Assembly: GCA_964431965.1 (NCBI GenBank)
Contig: CAYSLU010000027.1
Span: 1-54,078, forward strand
Direction: 5' to 3'
DNA length: 54,078 nt
From: CAYSLU01 sp964431965
Lineage (GTDB): Bacteria; Verrucomicrobiota; Kiritimatiellia; CAIKKV01; CAYSLU01
A program made the position numbers and the translations under genes. The notes beneath the pieces were generated by a model, which saw nothing but the letters and a program-made list of their open reading frames with translations, did not search any database and was not told the origin of the DNA. Positions 31,557 to 43,055 of this stretch are shown here, piece by piece (the first letter of the stretch is position 1; the number at the start of each line of letters is the position of its first letter).

Positions 31557-33071
31557 ATGCACACGATCGGTTTCGATAACGACCGGTACCTCCGCGAGCA
31601 GTCCGAGTACATCGTCGAGCGCGCCCGCTGCTTCCACAACAAGCTGTACCTGGAGTTTGGCGGCAAGCTGGTCTTCGACTATCACGCCTCGCGCACGCTC
31701 CCCGGCTTTGACCCGAACGCGAAGATCCGGCTCCTGCAGCGTCTGAAGGATCAGGCCGAGATCATTCTCTGCATCCACGCCGGCGACATCGAGCGCAAGA
31801 AGCTCCGCGCCGACTTCGGTATCACCTACGACGCGGATGCGCTCCAGTTGATCGACGACCTGCGCGACTGGGGCCTGGAGGTCGCAGCGGTGGTGATCAC
31901 CCGGTTCAACGGCCAGCCCGCCGCGCTCCAGTTCCGGAACCGGCTCGAGCGCCGCGGGATCCGGACGTACACGCACCGGGCCACGCCCGGGTACCCGACG
32001 AACGTGGACCTGATCGCCAGCGAGCAGGGCTACGGCGCCAACCCCCGGATCGAAACCACGAAGCCGATCGTCGTCGTCACCGCTCCCGGCCCCGGCAGCG
32101 GCAAGATGGCCACGTGCCTCTCCCAGCTCTACCACGAACACATGCGCGGGGTGAGCGCCGGATACGCCAAGTTCGAGACCTTCCCCATCTGGAACCTGCC
32201 GCTCAAGCACCCGGTCAACGTCGCCTACGAGGCGGCCACCGCCGACCTCGCCGACGTCAACATGATCGACCCGTTCCACCTGGACGCGCACGGCGCCCAG
32301 GCGATCAACTACAACCGCGACATCGAAATCTTCCCCGTGCTCAAGCGCATCCTCGAGCGGGTGACGGGCGCGGCCTCGCCGTACCAGTCGCCGACGGACA
32401 TGGGGGTCAACCGCGCCGGGTTCGCGATCGTCGATGACGACGCGTGCCGCGAGGCCGCCACGCAAGAGGTGATCCGCCGCTGCTTCCGGTACCAGTGCGA
32501 GTACGCGCTCGGCTCGGTCGAGGCCGAGACCGTCCAGCGCGCCGAGCTGCTCGTGCGCGGCCTGGGCGTCGGCCCCGAGTACCGGCTCGTGGTGGAGCCC
32601 GCCCGCGCGGCCGCCGCCCAGGCCCAGGCGCGCGGCAAGGGGCACGAGGGCATCTACTGCGGCGCCGCGATCGCGCTGCCCGACGACCGCATCGTCACCG
32701 GCTGCAACTCGCCGCTCATGCACGCGGCCTCCAGCCTGATCCTGAACGCCACCAAGCAGCTGGCCTGCCTCCCCGAGCCGATGCATGTCCTCGCGCCCAA
32801 CGTCATCCAGTCCATCACGGACATGAAGCGCGGCGTCCTGCGCCGGAAGACCGTGAGCCTGAACCTCGAGGAGACGCTGATCGCCCTGAGCGTCAGCGCG
32901 GCGGGCAACCCCGCCGCCCAGCTCGCGATGGAACAGCTCGCGCCGCTGCGCGGCTGCGACGTGCATCTGACCCACATCCCGACGCCCGGCGACGAGGCCG
33001 GCCTGCGCCGGCTGGGCGTGAACATCACGAGCGACCCGGCCTTCCCGAGCCGGGACCTGTACGTGGCTTGA
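31557..33071 (+). CDS. DUF1846 family protein
   Basis: Full-length DUF1846 protein (504 aa; family about 490-510). The function of the family is not established to my knowledge. Visible features are I-G-F-D-N-D-R-Y-L at the N-terminus, a P-loop-like A-P-G-P-G-S-G-K-M-A-T near 180-190, E-T-F-P-I-W-N-L-P near 211-219, and conserved Asp/His-rich central blocks (D-P-F-H-L-D-A-H-G). The P-loop-like stretch suggests nucleotide or phosphate binding. It is cytoplasmic. GGAGG lies 6 nt before the ATG at 31557; the open frame to 31461 overlaps the promoter region. It precedes carB by 60 bp. Confidence 0.9.
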   Translation: MHTIGFDNDRYLREQSEYIVERARCFHNKLYLEFGGKLVFDYHASRTLPGFDPNAKIRLLQRLKDQAEIILCIHAGDIERKKLRADFGITYDADALQLIDDLRDWGLEVAAVVITRFNGQPAALQFRNRLERRGIRTYTHRATPGYPTNVDLIASEQGYGANPRIETTKPIVVVTAPGPGSGKMATCLSQLYHEHMRGVSAGYAKFETFPIWNLPLKHPVNVAYEAATADLADVNMIDPFHLDAHGAQAINYNRDIEIFPVLKRILERVTGAASPYQSPTDMGVNRAGFAIVDDDACREAATQEVIRRCFRYQCEYALGSVEAETVQRAELLVRGLGVGPEYRLVVEPARAAAAQAQARGKGHEGIYCGAAIALPDDRIVTGCNSPLMHAASSLILNATKQLACLPEPMHVLAPNVIQSITDMKRGVLRRKTVSLNLEETLIALSVSAAGNPAAQLAMEQLAPLRGCDVHLTHIPTPGDEAGLRRLGVNITSDPAFPSRDLYVA

Positions 33072-33131
33072 CGAGGATCCGACACGACGGAAAGCAGCAG
33101 GCAGACAGACAGACACCCCAAGGAGCGCGCC

Positions 33132-36332
<3,201 letters not shown>

Positions 36333-36338
<6 letters not shown>

Positions 36339-36362
36339 CGGGCCCGGGCTCGGTGACGGGCC
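36333..36362. repeat. 12-bp direct repeat at the carB stop
   Basis: CGGTGACGGGCC occurs at 36333-36344 (containing the carB TGA) and 36351-36362, an 18-bp period. No other element is visible in the 180-bp spacer before the UroD-like gene. Confidence 0.5.
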
Positions 36363-36518
36363 GGCGGAGCAGACGCGCACGGCGTCTTCGCCGAGGCGGA
36401 GGGGTCTCCACCGGCCCGAAGCCAAGTCATGCTTGCGCGGGACGGACGACTGCGGCATTGTCCATCCGCAAACGGCGGAAGCCAGCCGGCCTTGGGTCGG
36501 CCACCTGCGGAGCGAGAC

Positions 36519-37613
36519 ATGGACTCGAACCTGCTTTACTGCCCCGACACCGGCGCGCGGCTGGAGCGGCTGCGCGGCCTGTACGAGGATCGCCCGCTCG
36601 ACCGGATCTTCGCGGTCATGAACCTGCCGCCGGGGCGAGCCATCCAGGACTTCGCGCGAACGTACACCGCCGACTTCTGCGACTACCCGAGTCCCGAGGA
36701 GCGCGTCCGCTTCTGGGACGCCTCTTTCGCCGAGCGGAAGGACGTCCGCGACGACTCGATACCGGCGGCCTACCTGAGCGAGATGGACCAGGGGCTGTAC
36801 GGCGGACTGCTGGGTGGCTCGGCGCGCTTCCTGGCGGAGCCCGCCACCGGCTGGATCTCGTCCATGGTCCCGCCGCTGCTCCAGGACTGGGATGAATTCG
36901 ACCGGCTCGCGATCGACTTCGACGGCGAGTGGGGCCGCCGCTACCGCGAGCAGCTCCGGGCGTTCCGCGACGGCGCGGCCGGCAAGTTCGCCGTCAGCAA
37001 CTTCATCCTCATCGACAGCCTGAACTTCGTCTTCGAGCTGTTCGGCGCCACCCGCACCTACGAGGAGGCGATCGATCGCCCCGACCGCGTTCGCCAAGCC
37101 ATCGCCTTCGGGCATGAGCTGAACGTCCGGGTGCAGGACTTCTTCTTCGATCAGGTGCCGCTGCTCGCGGGCGGGACATGCAGCATGGCCGCACAGTGGA
37201 TGCCCGGGCGAACCGTCTCCGAGAGCATCGATCCGTTCCACATGACGTCCACGGACTACTTCGAGGAGTGGGGCCGGGAGCCCGTGGAGCGAATCCTGTC
37301 GCACTACGACGGAGGGCTGATCCACCTCCACGGAAACGGCCGCCACCTGCTGGAGGCATCGGTCACGCTGAAGGGGCTGAAGGCCATCTACTTCGGCGAC
37401 GACCGGGGATACCCGCGGTCGTTCGACATCCTGCCGGCCATCCGCAACCGGGCCGGCAACATGCCGCTCCTCGTCAGCGTCGACTTCCCCTCCTTCACCG
37501 CGGCGCTGAACGCCCACAGCCTGACCGGCGGCGCGCTCTACTACGTTTCCGGCGTCCCCAACCCCGGCACCGCCAACCGCCTCATGGACCGCGTCCGCGC
37601 GTATCGGGTGTGA
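36519..37613 (+). CDS. Uroporphyrinogen decarboxylase/MtaA-like protein
   Basis: URO-D-fold TIM barrel (364 aa) related to corrinoid-dependent methyltransferases rather than true HemE: the HemE N-terminal P-V-W-x-M-R-Q-A-G motif is absent. A conserved L-I-H-L-H-G-N-G-R-H-L-L block near 267-278 occupies the place of the His-x-Cys zinc motif of MtaA, with His in place of Cys. Such proteins are numerous in anaerobes and PVC bacteria, and most lack a known substrate. CGGAG lies 6 nt before the ATG at 36519. It is followed 76 bp later by a GH2 glycosidase, so both may serve a common catabolic pathway. Confidence 0.83.
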   Translation: MDSNLLYCPDTGARLERLRGLYEDRPLDRIFAVMNLPPGRAIQDFARTYTADFCDYPSPEERVRFWDASFAERKDVRDDSIPAAYLSEMDQGLYGGLLGGSARFLAEPATGWISSMVPPLLQDWDEFDRLAIDFDGEWGRRYREQLRAFRDGAAGKFAVSNFILIDSLNFVFELFGATRTYEEAIDRPDRVRQAIAFGHELNVRVQDFFFDQVPLLAGGTCSMAAQWMPGRTVSESIDPFHMTSTDYFEEWGREPVERILSHYDGGLIHLHGNGRHLLEASVTLKGLKAIYFGDDRGYPRSFDILPAIRNRAGNMPLLVSVDFPSFTAALNAHSLTGGALYYVSGVPNPGTANRLMDRVRAYRV

Positions 37614-37689
37614 CACGCGCCACCTTCAGGGCGCCGCGCGGTGCCCCGGACAGAGGCCAGACATGACAACAGGAAGCAGAGGAGAACCT

Positions 37690-39477
37690 ATGAGGCGGCG
37701 ATCGGATCTCTCCGGTTGGTGGGATGGCCGGCTGGAGTTCGTGAAGGATGTCGATGTGGAGGCGCCGGCCGGCGCCGAGGGACCGTTCTATGTTCCTCTT
37801 CCCTGGAACAAACAGATCGAGCACCTGCGCTGGCCGGCGCCCGGGACGGAGCTCGCGAACGCCGTGCGCCCCATCCAGAACCAGAACTTCCGGCTGGTTC
37901 ATCGCAAGTTCAACGAGGGAATCATCACGTATCGCCGCCGCATTGAGCTGCCGGGGCCGCCGGCGGATCCGGGCCAGCGCGCCTGGCTGGTCTTCGAGGG
38001 CAGCAACTACCGCACGGACGCCCGCGTAAACGGCCGGCCTGTCGGCTCGCACGAAGGCGGCCACCTCGCGTTCGAGTTCGACGTGACCGACGCGCTGACG
38101 CCCGGCGCGAACGAGCTCGTCGTCACGGTCGACAACCTGCGCCGCAAGGACGCATGCCCGCAGGAGCAGTTCAACTGGATGAACTACGGCGGGATGCACC
38201 GCCCCGTCTATCTGGAATGGCGCGCCGAGCCGCACATCCGCCGCCTGGCCGTCACGCCCGGCCGCGATCCGCAGGGGTGGTATGCGGATGTCGCCGTCAC
38301 GCTGAGTCAAGCCACCGATGCCAGCGTGGCCGCGACAATCCGGTCCGGGACGGAAATCCGGGCGGTTGATCTCTCCGGCCCCGGCAACAGCCGGACCGGT
38401 CGCATCCGCATGACGAGCCCGGTGATCTGGGAGGTAAACCGGGGCGGCATGAGCACATGCACGGCCTGCGTGCGAGCGGACGGGCGGGAAGTCGACCGGC
38501 TCGCGCACCCCTTCGGCTTCCGTACGGTCAGCCTCACTCCCACCCGCGTGGAGATCAACGGCCGACCGGTTCGCATCCTGGGCGCCGCCTGGCACGAGTA
38601 CCACCCGACCTTCGGCAACAGCGTTCCGGGCTGGCAGGTGACGCACGACATCCGCCTGATGAAGCAGGTTGGCCTGAACGCCATCCGGGCCGCCCACTAC
38701 CCGCACAGCCAGGAATTCTACGACGCCTGCGACCGCGAGGGCATCCTGGTGGCCGCGGAGCTGCCGTGCTGGCAGTTCAACGAATACCACTTCGCCCGGC
38801 CGGCGATGCGCGACTTCTGCTGCGAGATGGCGCGCCAGATGGTCGAGCAGCTCGGCCATCACCCGTGCATCATGAGCTGGATCATCCAGAACGAGTCCCA
38901 CACATGGGAGCCGGGCGCCGGCGCGTTCTTCCGGCCCATTCACGACGCGTTCAAGGCCGCGGATCCGTCGCGGTTCACGCTGTCGGCCGACAATCCCCAG
39001 CGCGCCGCCGGCCATCTGGACATCGCGGATGTAAAGGCGCCGCCGAACCCTGACCTGCCGGCGACGGCCGAGTACGTCGATGTATGGGGCACCAACCAGT
39101 ACGCCGGCTGGTATGGCGGAAAGGTTCAAAACACGGGGCTGAGCCTCGACTGGGCCAACCGCAAGCGCGCCGGCCGGCCGATGATGGTCACCGAGGTGGG
39201 CGCGGAGGGCATCCTCGGCGAGCGCAGCCTCGAGATGCACCCGTGGACCGAAGACTACCAGGCGGAGCTGCTCTGCGCGCACCTGCGCCAGATCCTGGAG
39301 CGGGACTTTGTCGCCGGCTTCTTCATCTGGCTGTTCATCGACTACGAGTGCGGCTCGATCGGCATCCGCGGCATCAACGCCAAGGGGCTCGTGGACGAGT
39401 TCCGCCGGCCGAAGCTTGCATTCAACCAGGTCAAGGCGCTGCTGGCCGAATGGAGCGCGCACCGCTCCGAACCGTAG
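37690..39477 (+). CDS. Glycoside hydrolase family 2 (beta-galactosidase/glucuronidase-like)
   Basis: Retaining beta-glycosidase (595 aa) with an N-terminal sugar-binding domain (about 1-180), an Ig-like domain (about 180-285) and a TIM barrel (about 285-590). The acid/base Glu is E402 in I-I-Q-N-E-S, and the nucleophile is E502 in M-V-T-E-V-G. The size is close to beta-glucuronidases (about 600 aa). No signal peptide is visible, so it should act in the cytoplasm on imported oligosaccharides. I chose the ATG at 37690, preceded by AGAGGAG, over one at 37663. Substrate specificity (galactoside, glucuronide or other) cannot be fixed by eye. Confidence 0.92.
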   Translation: MRRRSDLSGWWDGRLEFVKDVDVEAPAGAEGPFYVPLPWNKQIEHLRWPAPGTELANAVRPIQNQNFRLVHRKFNEGIITYRRRIELPGPPADPGQRAWLVFEGSNYRTDARVNGRPVGSHEGGHLAFEFDVTDALTPGANELVVTVDNLRRKDACPQEQFNWMNYGGMHRPVYLEWRAEPHIRRLAVTPGRDPQGWYADVAVTLSQATDASVAATIRSGTEIRAVDLSGPGNSRTGRIRMTSPVIWEVNRGGMSTCTACVRADGREVDRLAHPFGFRTVSLTPTRVEINGRPVRILGAAWHEYHPTFGNSVPGWQVTHDIRLMKQVGLNAIRAAHYPHSQEFYDACDREGILVAAELPCWQFNEYHFARPAMRDFCCEMARQMVEQLGHHPCIMSWIIQNESHTWEPGAGAFFRPIHDAFKAADPSRFTLSADNPQRAAGHLDIADVKAPPNPDLPATAEYVDVWGTNQYAGWYGGKVQNTGLSLDWANRKRAGRPMMVTEVGAEGILGERSLEMHPWTEDYQAELLCAHLRQILERDFVAGFFIWLFIDYECGSIGIRGINAKGLVDEFRRPKLAFNQVKALLAEWSAHRSEP

Positions 39478-39482
39478 CCCGG

Positions 39483-39524
39483 GGAGGCCTTCGAATACCG
39501 TTTTCTCGAGGGTAAGGCACCTCC
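39483..39524 (+). terminator. Imperfect hairpin after the GH2 gene
   Basis: GGAGGCCTT (39483-39491) pairs with AAGGCACCTCC (39514-39524) with a 2-nt bulge and a 22-nt loop. It is 6 bp beyond the GH2 stop and could terminate that unit. No T-run follows. Confidence 0.3.
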
Positions 39525-39600
39525 ACCGGCCCGGCCGCACTCCAAGGCGTCCCCCCCGGCGCGCCCGTCTCCCCGCCGCGCCGGGGCCCAAGCGTCGCGC

Positions 39601-39629
39601 TTGAATCCTCCCCCCGGGGCGCGTATTTT
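39601..39629 (+). promoter_or_regulatory. Candidate promoter of the second exporter operon
   Basis: TTGAAT (39601-39606) and TATTTT (39624-39629) are exactly 17 bp apart. The predicted start near 39636 is only 5 nt before the ATG at 39641 and 20 nt before the ATG at 39656, with no Shine-Dalgarno sequence for either. Confidence 0.5.
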
Positions 39630-39640
39630 AGACTGTTCAG

Positions 39641-41104
39641 ATGTCGATGTGTTTCATGAAGAAGTGGCTTAGGACCGCGGCGGCAGGCGGGTGGCTGGCT
39701 GCGGCCGGACTCGCCGGCGCGCAGAGCGACCCGTTGGTCGAGATCGCGTTCCGCGAGAATCCCCGCGTTCAGGCGGCCTGCGCGGCTGTCCTCAAGGCCG
39801 AGGCCGACCTCCGGGCCGCGTACGGGTTCTTCGATCCGCAGGCCGCGTCGGCCGCCGGCTACGCGAGCGACGGCCGCGCCATTCCCGGCGTGGGCGGCGA
39901 GGGATCGCCAGCCGGCGACGCCGCATCGCTCCAGGCCGGCGTCGAGAAGGCCTTCTCACCCGGATTCTACGTCGGCGCCGGCATGGCCGAGCGCCGGCTC
40001 CTGGACCTCCCCGGAAGCGACGATCTCTACCAAACCCTGGCGGGCGTTCAGGTGCGTCTTCCGCTGCTGCGCGATCGCGGCTTCGCGCTCTGGAAGCAGG
40101 ACTACGCTGCCGTTCAGGCCGCCTACGATGCCGCCGCCGCCAAGCTGGTCCGGGTCTGCCAGGACCTGCAGCGCGACGTGGAAGCCCGGCACATCGACTA
40201 TCTGAACGCGGCGTTCAGCCGCTCGATCGCCGTTTCGGCAGCCGATCGGGCGAGGCGGCTCGTGGCCGAGTCGGAGCAGCTGGTGTCCCTCAAGATCCTG
40301 CCCCGGTACCAGGTGCTGCCCGCGCGCCTGGAGGCGGCCCTCCGCGAGGAGCTGGCCGCTCAGGCGTCCAACGCCGTGGCCGTCGGGCTGCGCCGGATCG
40401 AAGAGCTCACCGGGCCGATCCCGCCGGATCTCACCACCCAGTCGGTGGACGTGATGCACCTGGCCGCCGGCGCCGACCTGCCGGACACAACCAATGGGCC
40501 GACCTCCTTCCTGCTGCGCGGCGAGTACCGCGAAGCGCTCGCCCAGCTCGCCGCCGAGCAGGCCCGCCTCCGCAAGGCCGAGAACCAGGAGCGTTCGGAC
40601 CTGGCCCTGCAGGCCGCCTACACGTGGCAGGCGGAAGATGACACCAGCTTCGTCGGCACGCATGGCATCGTCACCGACGACCCCCCGGACGAGCAGGTGC
40701 TGCTCGTATGGCGCAAGCCGCTCGGGGGGCGGCTGGAGCGCGCCCGGAGCGAGGCCAGCCGAGCCCGCATCCGCGAGCTGCGCGAGGAGCTCCGCGCCAT
40801 CGAGTGGCGAACCGCCTCCGAGCGCGACGTGGCCGCCGCCAACTTCAGGGCCGCTCGCCAGCGGCTGCAGCTGGTCGCCGACGCCGTCCAGAGCGCGCGG
40901 GACGCCCTCACGGCCGAGGAGGAGCGCTTTCGCCTCGGAGAAGGATCCAGCCGGCAGGTGCTCGATGCCCAGAAGGATTTGACAGCGGTGCTCACGCGCC
41001 GGAATGATATCGCGACCGAGCTGCTTCGGGCGCAGTCGGCCTACCGCTACGCGGCGGGCCGGACCGTGCCGGCGCAGGCGGCGCAACGGAGAGAGACGCC
41101 ATGA
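39641..41104 (+). CDS. TolC-family outer-membrane channel of the second exporter
   Basis: Outer-membrane efflux protein-like (487 aa from 39641, 482 from the ATG at 39656). The second start gives a cleaner signal peptide (M-K-K-W-L-R then a hydrophobic Ala/Gly stretch ending G-A-Q-S). Two OEP-like halves of long helices follow, with an R-L-P-L-L-R-D-R-G block near 140 typical of TolC-like proteins. The stop codon overlaps the next gene start as ATGA (41101-41104), so translation of the Cys-rich protein is coupled. It is not closely similar to the channel gene at 4394-5824. It is the likely exit duct for the ABC pair encoded downstream. Confidence 0.85.
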   Translation: MSMCFMKKWLRTAAAGGWLAAAGLAGAQSDPLVEIAFRENPRVQAACAAVLKAEADLRAAYGFFDPQAASAAGYASDGRAIPGVGGEGSPAGDAASLQAGVEKAFSPGFYVGAGMAERRLLDLPGSDDLYQTLAGVQVRLPLLRDRGFALWKQDYAAVQAAYDAAAAKLVRVCQDLQRDVEARHIDYLNAAFSRSIAVSAADRARRLVAESEQLVSLKILPRYQVLPARLEAALREELAAQASNAVAVGLRRIEELTGPIPPDLTTQSVDVMHLAAGADLPDTTNGPTSFLLRGEYREALAQLAAEQARLRKAENQERSDLALQAAYTWQAEDDTSFVGTHGIVTDDPPDEQVLLVWRKPLGGRLERARSEASRARIRELREELRAIEWRTASERDVAAANFRAARQRLQLVADAVQSARDALTAEEERFRLGEGSSRQVLDAQKDLTAVLTRRNDIATELLRAQSAYRYAAGRTVPAQAAQRRETP

Positions 41105-41919
41105 ACATCGACCGCATCCGGGAGCTGCTCGGCTTCGAGGCCGAGGCCGCGGACGGCAAGAAGGACGAAGCCGAGCCGCTGAACGTCGTGCTCCTGCACG
41201 AGGACCAGAAGCAGCAGCTCGAAAGCGACATCTCCATCCTGGAGGTGGAAGACGAGGACATCGAGAAGAAGCTTCACAAGGAAGCCGAGAAGACGGTGGT
41301 GAGCGCCGCCGAGGACTCCCTCAAGCGCCTCCACGTGATGCAGATGGGCCGCTGCCCCGAGTGCGGCGGCCACCTCAGCCGCCACCTGTTCGCCTCCATC
41401 TGCGAGGACTGCGGCTGGAACGAGTACGACATGCCGCGCGGCGGCCCGGTGCGGGTGCACCTGAAGAACCGGCCCGACCCGATCGCCGGCGACCGCGCCT
41501 ATCCCGTCAAGGACGGGTGCGTCCTGCTCGTGCGCGACGAGGTCGTGGTCGCGCGCGTCAACCGGGACGCCGTCAGCTGGGTCGAGTACGGCTGGACGAA
41601 GGACGAGATCGACGCGCGCCACCGGCAGGTGCTCGAGCGGCTCAATATCCTCTGCGGCTGGTGCAACAAGACCTGCGACCCCGACCGCGACGGCTTCCAC
41701 ATGATCCAGGTGGCCTTCGGCGCCTCCCAGGAGCGCCACACGTTCTGCACGGACGAGTGCTTCGATGCGTTCCGCAAGATGTATCCCGCCCGCGTGGACC
41801 GGGACTGCTACGAGCGCAACTGCGCCGAGTGCAACCTCTGCTTGAAGCGCTACGACGACGAGACCGATGCCCTGCGCCTGCTGGCGCGGGATCACCTCGC
41901 CTCGAAGAAGAAGGCCTGA
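41101..41919 (+). CDS. Cys-rich zinc-ribbon/TRASH-like protein inside an ABC export operon
   Basis: Unknown function, 272 aa, cytoplasmic (no signal or membrane helix). An acidic, coiled-coil-like N-terminus (1-80) precedes three metal-site-like cysteine groups: C85-x2-C88 with C101-x2-C104 (zinc ribbon); C185-x2-C188, C192 with C216-x3-C220 in F-C-T-D-E-C-F-D-A-F (a TRASH/treble-clef-like pattern, as in metal-sensing or metal-trafficking proteins); and C236, C241, C244, C247 (C-x4-C-x2-C-x2-C, which could hold zinc or an iron-sulfur cluster). Its start overlaps the tolC-like stop (ATGA), and 4 nt separate it from the adaptor gene. It could be a metal-responsive regulator, a substrate-loading chaperone or a modifying enzyme. 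I know of no standard export component like it. Confidence 0.85.
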   Translation: MNIDRIRELLGFEAEAADGKKDEAEPLNVVLLHEDQKQQLESDISILEVEDEDIEKKLHKEAEKTVVSAAEDSLKRLHVMQMGRCPECGGHLSRHLFASICEDCGWNEYDMPRGGPVRVHLKNRPDPIAGDRAYPVKDGCVLLVRDEVVVARVNRDAVSWVEYGWTKDEIDARHRQVLERLNILCGWCNKTCDPDRDGFHMIQVAFGASQERHTFCTDECFDAFRKMYPARVDRDCYERNCAECNLCLKRYDDETDALRLLARDHLASKKKA

Positions 41920-41923
41920 CGCC

Positions 41924-42964
41924 ATGGGCGACTATCGAACCACCACGGGCGAGGCCGCGCCTCTGCCGCCGCGCGAGCAGCGCCGCCGCCGCCTGCGCTG
42001 GGCCACGGCCATCGGCGGCGGCGCGGCGCTGCTGGCCGCGCTCGGCACGTTCATCCAGGTCCCGCGCTGGGTCCTCGCCACCGGCTACGTCACAACCGAG
42101 GAGCGCGCGGAGGTGCGGCCGGCCGTCGCCGGCGTCGTCGCTGCGGTTCCCGTGCGGTCGGGAGACACGGTCGGAACGAACGACCTGCTCGTCCAGCTCG
42201 ACGACGCCGACCAGCTGGCCGCCCTGGAGGGGGTCAAGAGCCAGCTTCGGAAGTCCGAGTCCGAGCTGGCGCGCCGCGAGAACGAGATCGCGCAGGAGAA
42301 GCGCCGGCTGGAGGAGGGAGTCGCGCTCGCCCGCCTCAAGCTGCGGCACGCCGAGTCCAAGCGGGCGCGAACCGAGGAGCTGAACCGGCTCGGCCTGGCC
42401 GCGGACGCCGCCGTCGAGGACTTCCGGCTGCAGGAGCAGATGACAAAGGCGGAGCTGGCCTCGCTCGAAAGCCGCGACCTGACCGGCTACGAGCGCGAGA
42501 TCGAGGCGTTGCGCCACGAGGCGGACAGCCGCCGCGACCAGGTCGAGCGGGCCGCGCTGCTGGTCCGGCAGCGCCAGATCCGCGCCCCGATCGGCGGACA
42601 GGTCGTGCGCTCCGAGTTCGTCGTGGGCGAGCTGGTTCGGCCGGACATGGTGCTGTACGAGATCTTCGGGGGGGCCCCGCGGACGCTGAAGCTGCGGATC
42701 GACGAGCGCCACGCCACGCAGGTGGCCCCCGGCCAGCGGTACCGCGCGCGCCTGCTGTCCTACGGCGGGCTGCGGCGGCCGTGGTTCGAGGGCGAGGTGG
42801 AGGCGCTCCGCAACGTGATCCAGGTGGACGGACAGAAGACCTATCGCACGGCCTACTGCCGGTTCGACCCCCACGGCCAGCCGGTGCCGCCCGGCGCCTC
42901 GGCCGAGGCCCGGATCGATACCGGACGCATCGCGTTCTGGCTCTACCTGCTGGGCCTCTACTAG
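41924..42964 (+). CDS. HlyD-family periplasmic adaptor
   Basis: Membrane fusion protein (346 aa). One transmembrane helix (about 24-44) is followed by a lipoyl half-motif near V-R-S-G-D-T-V-G-T-N-D, a long coiled-coil hairpin (about 90-215), the second lipoyl half (I-R-A-P-I-G-G-Q-V near 220-228) and a beta-barrel. It connects the ABC half-transporters to the TolC-like channel. The ATG at 41924 comes right after the Cys-rich gene stop. A hydrophobic C-terminal segment (R-I-A-F-W-L-Y-L-L-G-L-Y) is unusual for adaptors and may associate with the membrane. Confidence 0.88.
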   Translation: MGDYRTTTGEAAPLPPREQRRRRLRWATAIGGGAALLAALGTFIQVPRWVLATGYVTTEERAEVRPAVAGVVAAVPVRSGDTVGTNDLLVQLDDADQLAALEGVKSQLRKSESELARRENEIAQEKRRLEEGVALARLKLRHAESKRARTEELNRLGLAADAAVEDFRLQEQMTKAELASLESRDLTGYEREIEALRHEADSRRDQVERAALLVRQRQIRAPIGGQVVRSEFVVGELVRPDMVLYEIFGGAPRTLKLRIDERHATQVAPGQRYRARLLSYGGLRRPWFEGEVEALRNVIQVDGQKTYRTAYCRFDPHGQPVPPGASAEARIDTGRIAFWLYLLGLY

Positions 42965-43055
42965 CCCGGCGGCCGACGCGGACCTGACGCATGCCAACGA
43001 CCGCACAGACGGAGGGCGGACGGACCGGGCGCGGCGCTCCCGGCGCCCGCCGGCC

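Noticed and set aside
36519..37613. HemE uroporphyrinogen decarboxylase of haem synthesis
   Set aside because: The N-terminal HemE motif is missing and the neighbours are catabolic. It fits the broad UroD/MtaA-like methyltransferase group better.
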